Source of the DNA: Bacteroidota bacterium
GTDB lineage: Bacteria; Bacteroidota; Ignavibacteria; UBA10030; SZUA-254
NCBI GenBank assembly: GCA_020056225.1
Contig: JAGVIE010000030.1
Span: 62,001 to 126,000 of the forward strand
Length of the DNA stretch: 64,000 nucleotides
Direction: 5' to 3'
In this document: positions 1 through 8,280 of the stretch, one piece after another
Numbering within the stretch: the stretch's first letter is position 1
Layout of the letters: each line of letters opens with the position of its first letter
Position numbers and translations under genes: made by a program
Notes under the pieces: generated by a model
Told to the model about the DNA's origin: nothing
What the model saw: the letters and a program-made list of their open reading frames with translations, nothing else
Database searches by the model: none

Positions 1-91
1 GATTTCCCGTATCATTCTGCTCAGAAAGATAATTTAATCCAAACGATAATGTTATTGGAAAAAATAAAGTTAGAAGCATTAAATATTTCAT
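1..91 (-). CDS. N-terminus of a secreted protein (partial at window edge)
   Basis: Only the first 30 codons lie in the window. Reading leftwards from an ATG at 91, the peptide begins MKYLMLLTLFFPITLSFG, which is a short charged start followed by a hydrophobic stretch, as in a Sec signal peptide. An AAGGA Shine-Dalgarno sequence sits about six bases upstream (101-106 region, minus strand), which supports a real start. The mature part is almost entirely outside the window, so no function can be given. The neighbouring tRNA gene is on the opposite strand, so the two are divergently arranged. Confidence 0.6.
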   Translation of the reverse strand, partial: MKYLMLLTLFFPITLSFGLNYLSEQNDTGN

Positions 92-381
92 TGATGTTTC
101 CTTACGATGTTGTTTGAAATAATGGTTTTAGTATTATTATTGGCATTGAGCGCTGTAAAAGGATACAGTAGAATATTAAGATTAAGAACGAAGATGAATG
201 TGTTGCCCTGCCTGTATTAATCGAGCAGTCTGAAGTATAGACAGACTATAAATTAAATATCGGCAACGGACGATGATTTAGAAAAGTACAAAGGAATTAC
301 AAGATTATCAAATTAACTCAAGATAGAAATGAGGAATGCCTTGTTACAAAAAATAGATGATACAAATATATTGGTCAATCT
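92..381. other. intergenic region without a recognisable gene
   Basis: This AT-rich stretch separates the leftward partial gene from the tRNA-Leu promoter. I see no convincing open reading frame, repeat or strong hairpin. It must hold the promoter of the leftward gene, but I could not single one out. Confidence 0.4.
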
Positions 382-410
382 TTGGATAACAGTGGAAAAA
401 TTCGTAAATT
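382..410 (+). promoter_or_regulatory. putative promoter of tRNA-Leu
   Basis: TTGGAT (382-387) and TAAATT (405-410) are separated by 17 bases, and the tRNA starts 17 bases after the -10 element. The -10 element has the same TAnnTT form as the other promoters proposed in this window. It is a pattern match only. Confidence 0.4.
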
Positions 411-427
411 TCCAATGAAAAAGGCAA

Positions 428-511
428 GCCCGGATGGCGGAATTGGCAGACGCGCTAGCTTCAGGAGCTAGTGGCCGCAAGGTCGTACAGGTTCAAGTCC
501 TGCTCCGGGCA
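428..511 (+). tRNA. tRNA-Leu (anticodon CAG)
   Basis: An 84-nt tRNA with a long variable arm, as expected of a leucine class II tRNA. The acceptor stem pairs GCCCGGA (428-434) with TCCGGGC (504-510), and the discriminator is A511. The anticodon stem CTAGC/GCTAG encloses the loop TTCAGGA, giving anticodon CAG for CTG codons. The TTCAAGT T-loop is canonical, with one A-C mismatch at the outer pair of the T stem. The 3' CCA is not encoded. Confidence 0.95.
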
Positions 512-665
512 CATGGAAATATTGTGATGTTAGTAATGTTTAGTTTGATGCTGGCGTAGCTCATGCGCGGATATAATTTTTTTAATAGGTAACATTACTT
601 TTCACCAACCAACTCATACCTCAGGTTGATAGTTATTTTATTCAGTAATAAAAAATAGATAAGAC

Positions 666-1751
666 ATGCAGATTGGAATTGTAGGGTTACCGTATTCGGG
701 TAAATCGACTTTATTTCAGACGATAACTAAAACACATATCGATACATCGGCGTTAGGAAAGAACGAAACTCACCAGGCGGTTATCAAGGTTCCCGACAAG
801 AAGTTAGATAAACTTATAGAAATCTTTTCGCCAAAGAAAACGAATAGCGCAATAATTGATCTCGTAGATGTTATCGGATTGAAGAAAGGTGATTCGGGGT
901 CTACACAGTTCACGAGCAATTTTCTTTCGACTGTAAAAACAAACGACGCTCTCGTTCAGGTAGTTCGTCTGTTTGCGGACGATGCCGTTCCGCACCCCGA
1001 TGGTTCCGTCGATATGATAAGAGACATCGCGTCTTTTGAAACCGAATTTATCTTGTCCGATCTCTCGATTCTTGAGAGCCGTATCGAGCGAATTAAAAAA
1101 ACATATCAGAAATCCGGCGGGGATCTTCTACTGCGTGAACTGCCGATATTGGAAAAATCTTATGAAATACTCCACGCTGAAAAACCGTTACGTGAAGCCG
1201 AACTTAGCGATAATGAACTATTCATATTGAAAACATACTCATTGCTCACGCTGAAACCGATGCTGATAGTATTGAATCTCGATGAGAGCCAGCGTAACGA
1301 TACGGAAAAATATTTGGAATCCGCCCGCAAGTTGAAAGCAGGCAGGAACACAAAAATGATGTCGTTATTCGGAAAGATAGAATTAGAAATGTCGGAGCTT
1401 TCCGATGAGGATGCCGCGCTTTTCATGAGTGAGTACGGAATAAAGGAATCCGCTCTTCACATGCTGATACGCGAAGCATACGACTTACTTGGATTGCAAT
1501 CGTTCTATACTGTCGGTGAAGATGAGTGCCGTGCGTGGACTATCAAAAAAGGAATGACAGCGCAGGAAGCGGCAGGCGTTATTCACAGTGATTTTTTCAA
1601 TAAGTTTATACGCGCGGAAGTCGTTGGTTACGATGACTTTATCAAAAATGGCGGCACATTTGCAAAATCAAAAGAGCAGGGCGTTTGGCGGTTAGAGGGT
1701 AAAGAGTACGTAGTCAATGAAGGAGATATAATTTCGATCAGGCATAGCTGA
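666..1751 (+). CDS. YchF/OLA1-family P-loop GTPase, divergent paralogue
   Basis: A 361-residue protein, close to the usual YchF length of about 363. Residues 1-20 hold a P-loop, GLPYSGKSTL, where canonical YchF has GLPNVGKSTL. The C-terminal third matches the TGS/DUF933 region of YchF (AWTIKKGMTAQEAAGVIHSDF, then FIRAEVVGYDDF and the terminal GKEYVVNEGDII). The switch region departs from the family: the usual VDIAGLVKGAS-GEGLGN is replaced by a sequence reading VDVIGLKKGDSGSTQ. Family members are ribosome-associated NTPases linked to stress responses. The gene stands alone after the tRNA and converges on the asparaginase gene. It is probably a paralogue of the housekeeping YchF. Confidence 0.85.
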   Translation: MQIGIVGLPYSGKSTLFQTITKTHIDTSALGKNETHQAVIKVPDKKLDKLIEIFSPKKTNSAIIDLVDVIGLKKGDSGSTQFTSNFLSTVKTNDALVQVVRLFADDAVPHPDGSVDMIRDIASFETEFILSDLSILESRIERIKKTYQKSGGDLLLRELPILEKSYEILHAEKPLREAELSDNELFILKTYSLLTLKPMLIVLNLDESQRNDTEKYLESARKLKAGRNTKMMSLFGKIELEMSELSDEDAALFMSEYGIKESALHMLIREAYDLLGLQSFYTVGEDECRAWTIKKGMTAQEAAGVIHSDFFNKFIRAEVVGYDDFIKNGGTFAKSKEQGVWRLEGKEYVVNEGDIISIRHS

Positions 1752-1812
1752 AAGTATCCTAATCAAATTTGTCCGTCTCATCCAATGAGAGTCAATAGGC
1801 TTTTTGATACAT

Positions 1813-2799
1813 TTATTTTTTAGAATAATCCGCGTCTATAACTTCATTCTTCCCATCAGTATAAAGCGAATACTGCAGTCCCTTCCCGTAACTGCAAGCG
1901 CCAACCTCACCGGCTTTGTTCAGTGCTATAAATCCGGCAAGGAAACCGTTATCGTTTTTGTACTTCGGATTTTTATGAATCAAGCGTTCGATGGCGAGCC
2001 GGCACGCTTCCTGTGGCGATTTGCCGTTCCGCATAAACTCTACAACTAAAAAACTCCCCGCAATTTTAATTACTGTTTCACCAACACCCGTTGCTGTTGC
2101 AGCGCCGACTTCATTATCTACATATAATCCTGCGCCGATAAGCGGTGAGTCTCCAACCCGTCCGTGGATTTTCCATGCCATACCGCTGGTTGAACATCCT
2201 CCGGCAATGTCTCCGTCTTTATTCATAACAAGAAGACCGATTGTGTCATGGTTCTTTTCGCCAATAGGCGGAATGTATTTGCTTTCTTGCAGCCAATCCC
2301 TATATGCCTTTTTTGAATTTTCTGTCAGCAAATCTTCTTTTTTGAATCCCTGCTCAACTGCAAATTGTAATGCACCGTCACCGGCTAATACGACATGAGG
2401 AGTTCTTTCCATAACCGCTCTCGCAACAGAAATCGGGTGCATTATGTTTTCCAGAAAAACAACAGACCCGGCATTTCCCTTTTCGTCCATTAAGCACGCG
2501 TCGAGTGTGAGGTGACCATCCCGATCGGGATAACCGCCGCGACCGACACTTGTGATCGAAGGGTCTGCCTCGACTAAATTGATTGCTTTCTCAACCGCAT
2601 CAAGCACGCTTCCTCCGTCGCGGAGCGTTTGGATCGCAGTTTCATTCACAGGTATCTTGAAATCCCAGGTCGAAATGGCAATCGGTCGGGTGAGCGTGTT
2701 TGATTGTGAGATATTACTAAAAGCGATCGAAGTTTTTGACAAAAGAATTGCAGATGTCCCGGCTAATGCCGTCTGTTTAATGAATGTTCTCCGTTTCAT
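1813..2799 (-). CDS. N4-(beta-N-acetylglucosaminyl)-L-asparaginase (glycosylasparaginase), Tat-exported
   Basis: Ntn-hydrolase of the aspartylglucosaminidase family, which cleaves the GlcNAc-asparagine link left after N-glycoprotein digestion. From the ATG at 2799 the protein has 328 residues. It opens with a twin-arginine signal, MKRRTFIKQTALAG, then a hydrophobic segment, so export by Tat is likely. The autocleavage and nucleophile motif HDTIG places the catalytic threonine at residue 186, followed by GRVGDSPLIGAGLYVD of the substrate pocket. A longer reading from 2916 would overlap the upstream gene; GGAGAC just before 2799 and the signal peptide decide for the shorter one. It is the last gene of the minus-strand glycan operon, 37 bases after the GH20 gene. 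Confidence 0.9.
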   Translation of the reverse strand: MKRRTFIKQTALAGTSAILLSKTSIAFSNISQSNTLTRPIAISTWDFKIPVNETAIQTLRDGGSVLDAVEKAINLVEADPSITSVGRGGYPDRDGHLTLDACLMDEKGNAGSVVFLENIMHPISVARAVMERTPHVVLAGDGALQFAVEQGFKKEDLLTENSKKAYRDWLQESKYIPPIGEKNHDTIGLLVMNKDGDIAGGCSTSGMAWKIHGRVGDSPLIGAGLYVDNEVGAATATGVGETVIKIAGSFLVVEFMRNGKSPQEACRLAIERLIHKNPKYKNDNGFLAGFIALNKAGEVGACSYGKGLQYSLYTDGKNEVIDADYSKK

Positions 2800-2836
2800 A
2801 AAATGTCTCCTTATCGTGTCGCGCTGAATTAGTGTT

Positions 2837-4435
2837 TTATTTTTGTGCTCTAAAATTGTAACCGCGATATGTGAATCGTTTGTAATGTTCATTGAGCCGT
2901 TTGCTGAAATCCTCAAAGTTTTTCTGTTTCTTTACCGACCACACGACTTCACTCATAGCAAGCAAACGCGGAAGAACCATATACTCGACGTGGTTTGTGT
3001 TCGGCATGTATTCCGTCCAAACATTTCCCTGCGCGCCTAAGATGTGCTTGGCTTGTTTTGGTTTCAACTCTGCCGGAACAGGTTCAAACGAATAGACTTT
3101 TTCGATAGACAGGAATCCACCGATTGCTTTCGGTTCACTGTCGGGTTTTGACTGGTAATAATCGAAGTAACAGTGCGAGGTAGGCGTCATAACAACATCG
3201 TGCTTCGCTTTTGCGGCGGCGATTCCGCCTTCGGTTCCGCGCCACGACATAACGGTGGCACCGGGCGCAAGTCCGCCTTCAAGTATTTCATCCCATCCTA
3301 CAAGCCGCTTTCCTTTTGAGCGAAGAAATCTTTCGATGCGCTGGACGAAGTAACTTTGCAACCTGTGTTCATTGCCGAGCTTGTTTTTTTTGATTCGTGC
3401 CTGGCACTTCGGACAATTTTTCCAGCGTTCTTTCGGACATTCATCACCGCCGATGTGGAAAAATTTTCCGGGGAACAATGGAATTACTTCACTCAATACA
3501 TCTTTGAGAAACTCAAATGTTTTCTCATTGCCCGCGCAGTAAACATCTTCAAAGACGCCCCATGTTGTTCCGACTTCAAATGGTCCGCCGGTGCAGGAGA
3601 ATTCAGGATATGCCGTAAGCGCGGCAAGCGCGTGTCCCGGCATTTCAATTTCGGGAACGATGGTGATGAAACGCTCTTTCGCATAATTCACGACTTCTTT
3701 GATTTCCTCCTGAGTGTAGAAGCCGCCGTACGGAGTGCTGTCGCCCATTGTTTCTTTCCGTTTCGAGCCAATCTCTGTGAGCTTCGGATATTTTTTGATT
3801 TCGATTCTCCAGCCCTGATCTTCAGTAAGATGCCAATGGAACGTGTTCATCTTGTATGATGATAGGAGGTCGATGTATTTTTTTACGAACTTCACAGGTG
3901 CAAAGTGCCTGCCCACATCAAGGTGCATCCCGCGCCATGTAAAGCGCGGCTTGTCCTCGATTGTTACGCAAGGGATAGACCACTTCACGCCTGTAACTTG
4001 TTCATTCTTTTCTACTTCCGGCGGTAGCAACTGATACAGCGAATGAACTCCGTAAAAAATCCCGGCTGGTGAAGACGATTTAATTGTTACAGATTTCTCC
4101 GTAACGCGTAGTTGATAACCCTCTTTACCAACGCGTTTTAGTTTTTCATCAATCATCAGAATAATGGAATTTTCTTTTTTCTTTGAAGATGTTCCCAATT
4201 CTAACGGGTATCCTGTAACAGTTCGCAGACGTGAGGCAACATGTTCTGCGATTGGTTTGAGTTGATGAGGATTATTCGCGATTATGATTTTTGTGCTATC
4301 GTTCAGCGTAAATGAACCTTCACCCTGTTTGATACTTAATGGTTTGGGTATGATGGAGATGGTGTTTTCCATACTTATAAGATTTGAAAAGATTAAGAAG
4401 ATTGAAAGAATTAGAAGAATTATTTTGAATTTCAT
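2837..4435 (-). CDS. GH20 beta-N-acetylhexosaminidase, secreted
   Basis: Exo-acting hexosaminidase that removes terminal GlcNAc or GalNAc from glycans or chitin fragments by substrate-assisted catalysis. The 532-residue protein has an N-terminal signal peptide (residues 1-21), a GH20b-like alpha/beta domain (about 25-155), and the catalytic barrel from PRFTWRGMHLDVGRHF onwards. The diagnostic acid/base pair is seen in HIGGDECPKERW, with D331 and E332. The barrel ends with MPNTNHVEYMVLPRLLAMSEVVW, typical of the family. The gene lies 52 bases after an unknown gene and 37 before the glycosylasparaginase. Together the two enzymes would trim and then release the GlcNAc of N-glycans. Confidence 0.93.
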   Translation of the reverse strand: MKFKIILLILSIFLIFSNLISMENTISIIPKPLSIKQGEGSFTLNDSTKIIIANNPHQLKPIAEHVASRLRTVTGYPLELGTSSKKKENSIILMIDEKLKRVGKEGYQLRVTEKSVTIKSSSPAGIFYGVHSLYQLLPPEVEKNEQVTGVKWSIPCVTIEDKPRFTWRGMHLDVGRHFAPVKFVKKYIDLLSSYKMNTFHWHLTEDQGWRIEIKKYPKLTEIGSKRKETMGDSTPYGGFYTQEEIKEVVNYAKERFITIVPEIEMPGHALAALTAYPEFSCTGGPFEVGTTWGVFEDVYCAGNEKTFEFLKDVLSEVIPLFPGKFFHIGGDECPKERWKNCPKCQARIKKNKLGNEHRLQSYFVQRIERFLRSKGKRLVGWDEILEGGLAPGATVMSWRGTEGGIAAAKAKHDVVMTPTSHCYFDYYQSKPDSEPKAIGGFLSIEKVYSFEPVPAELKPKQAKHILGAQGNVWTEYMPNTNHVEYMVLPRLLAMSEVVWSVKKQKNFEDFSKRLNEHYKRFTYRGYNFRAQK

Positions 4436-4487
4436 AAGTGGTAGTGATATTAAGTTTAAGATTTACAAGTGTAAATATATGATTAAT

Positions 4488-5309
4488 CTATGTGCTAAAC
4501 CAAAGAAATTTATGTTGAAGACTCCCTAATTCATTTGATGGTTTCCATGTTTTCTTTGTATGAGTAAACATTACCATATCATAAACAAAACCAAGACCAA
4601 TATTCAAGTTTCGATCAAAGAATCTGTCTCTTACTGGAAAAGGCATATCAAGAACTTGCAAAGGGTCAAAGTGAGAATATGACGATAACGTTTCTAAATT
4701 TTTTAAATACGGTGCACTTTTTATATTCATATGTTGTTGAACAAAATCCGCAGAAAGTTCACAACGTTTTTTCCAACGGACTTCATTCTCAGAAAGAAAT
4801 CCTTTCTCATGGCGCCAAGACTTACCAAATTTAATACTGCCTACTTTTAAGGGGGATTCCTCAACTGTTCCATTTTCTGTGAACAGATGCTTGATATCAC
4901 GTAAGAAATGATCTTTATCAATGATGCTACGAAGTGTAAGAGCCATTTGTATATTTTTGAAATCTGCAAACATGAAAAAATTTCTGATGAGTCTTTCTCC
5001 TTTAACTTTTTCACTTTCGAGGATACTTTCAACCCAGAAATAATCTACTGTTGTTTCAACCAGATTTCTCAAAATATTTCCACTTTCAGACAAATAAGCA
5101 GGTAACAGTTCAACCATCGCCTTGAGATTGCTTGTTCCAACTGATATACAAGCACCTGAAAATTTATCTACAAGGTTTCCTTTATTTAAATCATGAATGA
5201 AATCTTGAGATAAGCTCCAAAGCAATTGAATCACTTCACAAAGTTGTTCACGGGTTGGTCTTGGAATTGATTCCCTTGTTGGCTTGGAAATATCAATCAA
5301 TTTTGACAT
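4488..5309 (-). CDS. protein of unknown function, helical
   Basis: A 273-residue protein with no signal peptide or clear membrane segment. It is rich in predicted helices; a stretch around residues 75-95 (GNILRNLVETTVDYFWVES) and a later SYSHFDP vaguely recall DUF5677-type proteins, but the match is too weak to name a family. The coding sequence looks more AT-rich than its neighbours and it interrupts an otherwise coherent glycan operon (66 bases after the GH27 gene, 52 before the GH20 gene). It may be a later insertion. No function can be supported. Confidence 0.7.
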   Translation of the reverse strand: MSKLIDISKPTRESIPRPTREQLCEVIQLLWSLSQDFIHDLNKGNLVDKFSGACISVGTSNLKAMVELLPAYLSESGNILRNLVETTVDYFWVESILESEKVKGERLIRNFFMFADFKNIQMALTLRSIIDKDHFLRDIKHLFTENGTVEESPLKVGSIKFGKSWRHEKGFLSENEVRWKKRCELSADFVQQHMNIKSAPYLKNLETLSSYSHFDPLQVLDMPFPVRDRFFDRNLNIGLGFVYDMVMFTHTKKTWKPSNELGSLQHKFLWFST

Positions 5310-5375
5310 AACATTTTTCTAATGAAATTGAATTAACATACTTCTCTGAGGTTATTTACCAGCATATCCAAACCC

Positions 5376-7382
5376 CTAATGCTTCTTCACCACTTTCAGC
5401 AGCACTACTCCATGATATGGCACCTCAGTTTCAAATTGATTCTCGAAAACTCCGATGTCTTTCTGCCGCCAAACATCTCTCACTTTAAACTTACCGCTGA
5501 TGCCGATGTCGGTTCCTTTTAATATTGTCTTTGCAGATTTCTTTTCGCCCCAACTGAAGTAACTTGCGGGTTCTTTTTTATCACTTAAATCGGGATAGAA
5601 AAGTCCGACAGCTTTCGAGCCATCTTCCATTTCCTTCATCCAGATTTGCTTGCCGTCTTCGTTAAAGATTCTGCGAGCTTGAATACCGAGCGGGTCTTGA
5701 TTGATCTCAATAACTTCATCATTGGTGAGAAGGTTCAAAGTGAAATCATCAAGCCGACTCATATCGGCGCCGATCAGAAGCGGCGAGCAAAGAAGCGACC
5801 ACAAGCTGATGTGTGTGTATTGCTCGTCTGGTGTGAGATTGGATGGATGCAACTGAGGTCCCCAGCCAACTAATCCTACTACAAGCATATCAGGATCATT
5901 CCAGTGTCCGGGTCCGGCAAACTTCTCATGTCCCGATTGATTGAAACCGATACCGGACATGCTTGACCAGGTATCTGTAATATCGCCGGTTGTTCGCCAG
6001 CAGTTTCCACCAACTTCTTCGCCCCACTCCCACACATTTCCCATTCCATACTGGCATAGACTGTAGACGATATCACGAGGAACTTTGCTGAGAGCATCTC
6101 GCATAACCTGGTAGGGCTTCTTGAGTTCCGGCAAACTTCTGTCTTTTGCAATCTTGCTGTAAGAGCACCAATCGTATTTTAGATAATCGATTCCCCAATC
6201 AGCGTATCGTTGAGCATCCTGCAATTCATACTGGTAACTTGCCGTAAAACCTGCGCATGTAAGTGGGCCGGGACCCGAATAGATTCCAATTTTCAAACCC
6301 TTACTGTGGACAATATCAGCCAGCGCTTTCATATCAGGGAATTTTTTATTTGTGTTGATCATTCCGTTCTTATCGCGCAGTTCACCTTGCAATTCCGGTT
6401 CTTTAGCGTCGGGTTTTATTTCCCAGCAGTCGTCTATATTGATGTATGTCCAACCATGATTGATAAGTCCGGAAGAAACCATTGCATCAGCAGAAGCACG
6501 GACTTTCGCGTCATCAACCGAGCAAGCCCAGCAGTTCCAGCTATTCCATCCCATCGGCGGTGTGAGTGAGATTTGACTTCCTACCTTGATGCGAAGCTCT
6601 CGCCTCGCGTTACCAAATACGTTCTTCGCGCTGAGCGTAACTTTGTATTCACCTTCTTTAATAATTTTTCCTGTAATAATTCCCGTTGCTCCATCAAGAG
6701 ATAATCCATCGGGTAGATTTTCTGCCGAGAAGGTCATCGGTCGTTTTCCCGTTGCTGCTATTGTATAGAGAAATGGATTTCCCGGTCGAACACCAAAAAC
6801 ATTCGCTCCGTTTATTTTAGGCAAGTCAGATGGTTTGGGTGTAAGGATGTATGGTTCAACTTTAGTTTTTACGACAATATCAGCCAAAGGAATATTTTCC
6901 GTTAATTCAATTTTCGCATCGCACCAATCGGCGTGATCATAATCGATCCAATCGCCTGCATCGGTTACCAAAAGTCCAAGTAATTTAACTCCGCTTATAT
7001 CGACATCAACTTTTTTCGCCGCATCCGGTTTTTTCATTACGCCGCTTTCCCACAAAACTTTCTTATCGCCGACAACGTAAAACTGAATACTTGCCTTTTC
7101 AGGTACAACTTCATCATCAACACCCACAAAGGCGGTAAATCGTTTTCCTTTGCCGTCAAGATTCAGTAAAAATGTGCTGACGGCATGTGTCCCAACACCG
7201 TGCTCAAATTTTTGTCCTGCTATGATGAGCGGATTTCCTTCGACAGATTTGTTTGCTTCCGGCGTACCCCAGCCGCATTCCATCGCTGAGAGATCAAGCT
7301 CGTCGAGATATATGGACTGGGCAACAGATTGTTGCACAAAAATTACCGCAACTATCAGGATAATGAAACTAAAGTATTTCAT
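5376..7382 (-). CDS. GH27 alpha-galactosidase with NPCBM and Ig-like domains, secreted
   Basis: Removes alpha-linked galactose from oligosaccharides or glycoconjugates. The 668-residue protein has a signal peptide ending near VAQS (residue 23), an NPCBM carbohydrate-binding module (about 25-160, with FEHGVGTHA), a putative Ig-like domain (about 190-268), then the GH27 barrel starting at TPPMGWNSWNCW (274-285). The nucleophile is D404 in YLKYDWCSY, and the acid/base is D467 in WRTTGDITDTW. The C-terminal beta domain ends at residue 668. The ATG at 7382 has a GGAG site. It lies 28 bases downstream of the nucleotidyltransferase gene, suggesting that released galactose feeds the kinase and nucleotidyltransferase. 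Confidence 0.93.
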   Translation of the reverse strand: MKYFSFIILIVAVIFVQQSVAQSIYLDELDLSAMECGWGTPEANKSVEGNPLIIAGQKFEHGVGTHAVSTFLLNLDGKGKRFTAFVGVDDEVVPEKASIQFYVVGDKKVLWESGVMKKPDAAKKVDVDISGVKLLGLLVTDAGDWIDYDHADWCDAKIELTENIPLADIVVKTKVEPYILTPKPSDLPKINGANVFGVRPGNPFLYTIAATGKRPMTFSAENLPDGLSLDGATGIITGKIIKEGEYKVTLSAKNVFGNARRELRIKVGSQISLTPPMGWNSWNCWACSVDDAKVRASADAMVSSGLINHGWTYINIDDCWEIKPDAKEPELQGELRDKNGMINTNKKFPDMKALADIVHSKGLKIGIYSGPGPLTCAGFTASYQYELQDAQRYADWGIDYLKYDWCSYSKIAKDRSLPELKKPYQVMRDALSKVPRDIVYSLCQYGMGNVWEWGEEVGGNCWRTTGDITDTWSSMSGIGFNQSGHEKFAGPGHWNDPDMLVVGLVGWGPQLHPSNLTPDEQYTHISLWSLLCSPLLIGADMSRLDDFTLNLLTNDEVIEINQDPLGIQARRIFNEDGKQIWMKEMEDGSKAVGLFYPDLSDKKEPASYFSWGEKKSAKTILKGTDIGISGKFKVRDVWRQKDIGVFENQFETEVPYHGVVLLKVVKKH

Positions 7383-7410
7383 ATTTACTCCATATTCACA
7401 AACATAACAA

Positions 7411-8280
7411 TTAAAGATTAGGGAATTCTTTTTCTAAATATTCTTTTACTTGATTTATGTCGGACTGATGCGTCAAATCGATAACGTGTTCCGATAGAGG
7501 GATAGTCATCATGCATTTCGGACATTTCTCGACCATTGTTTTCACTGCGAGCGGTAACTCTTTTTCATCTCGCATTGGGTGAAGGGGAATTGCATTGAGA
7601 TAGGGGAAAATCATATCGTATGAGAGTTTGAAAATATTCATACTCACGCCGATTCGCCCCACATCATCCTTAATCTGAGTAATATCGGCGGCATTAGGCT
7701 TCTCAATAAGATCGAGCAAGAATCCTTTTTGGTCCTTTTGAAGAACCGCAAATGCTTCGATGCGCGAGTGATCGAATTGCAGTCCCGATCTATCGTAATC
7801 GATCATTGAATTTTTATTTGTATCTATAAGAAGCAATTTTAGAGCTTTAACCGAATAGAGATTATCGCTATTGCATACCGTAAATGATTTCCCTCTCCAA
7901 CCCGGCTTTGATTGCAGCACTGTGAGCAGTGCATCGGCGGTACCGAGCGGTTTCGTTCTACCATCGGGAATTATTTGTGTCACGTAATCGATATTTAATT
8001 CACTGAATTGTTTTGCCCCGCCATGCAAGTTGTAATAATCTCTGATAGAAGTATCTTTATCTCCGACGACAATAACCACATTCTTGTATCCGGCTTCCCG
8101 TATGTTATAGAGGATGTAATCCATAAAAGGACGAGTTCCTCTTCCAACACTTAACATTGATTTAGATTTTTGTAGTGTTTCTTTAAGCAAGATCGGATCG
8201 AGTCCGGCAGATGCTGAAGGAATATTTCTCATGCGGGAAGAAACCCCGCCGGCTAGGATAACAATATTGGGATCATTCAT
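7411..8280 (-). CDS. sugar-1-phosphate nucleotidyltransferase
   Basis: A 289-residue protein of the NTP_transferase fold, which joins a sugar 1-phosphate to an NTP. The N-terminus reads VILAGGVSSRM, the signature nucleotide-binding loop; further elements are GTADALLTVL and a CNSDN motif that would hold the metal-binding aspartate. It overlaps the upstream GHMP kinase gene by 8 bases, so the two are translationally coupled and probably act in sequence. A kinase making a sugar 1-phosphate followed by a pyrophosphorylase would give an NDP-sugar directly. The exact sugar and nucleotide cannot be read from the sequence. Confidence 0.85.
   Translation of the reverse strand: MNDPNIVILAGGVSSRMRNIPSASAGLDPILLKETLQKSKSMLSVGRGTRPFMDYILYNIREAGYKNVVIVVGDKDTSIRDYYNLHGGAKQFSELNIDYVTQIIPDGRTKPLGTADALLTVLQSKPGWRGKSFTVCNSDNLYSVKALKLLLIDTNKNSMIDYDRSGLQFDHSRIEAFAVLQKDQKGFLLDLIEKPNAADITQIKDDVGRIGVSMNIFKLSYDMIFPYLNAIPLHPMRDEKELPLAVKTMVEKCPKCMMTIPLSEHVIDLTHQSDINQVKEYLEKEFPNL

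Noticed and set aside
2800..2916. N-terminal extension of the glycosylasparaginase
   Set aside because: It would overlap the upstream GH20 gene and place the twin-arginine signal internally; the ATG at 2799 has a good ribosome site.
3356..3859. A 167-codon plus-strand frame inside the GH20 gene
   Set aside because: It is antisense to a well-conserved enzyme and shows no protein family features.
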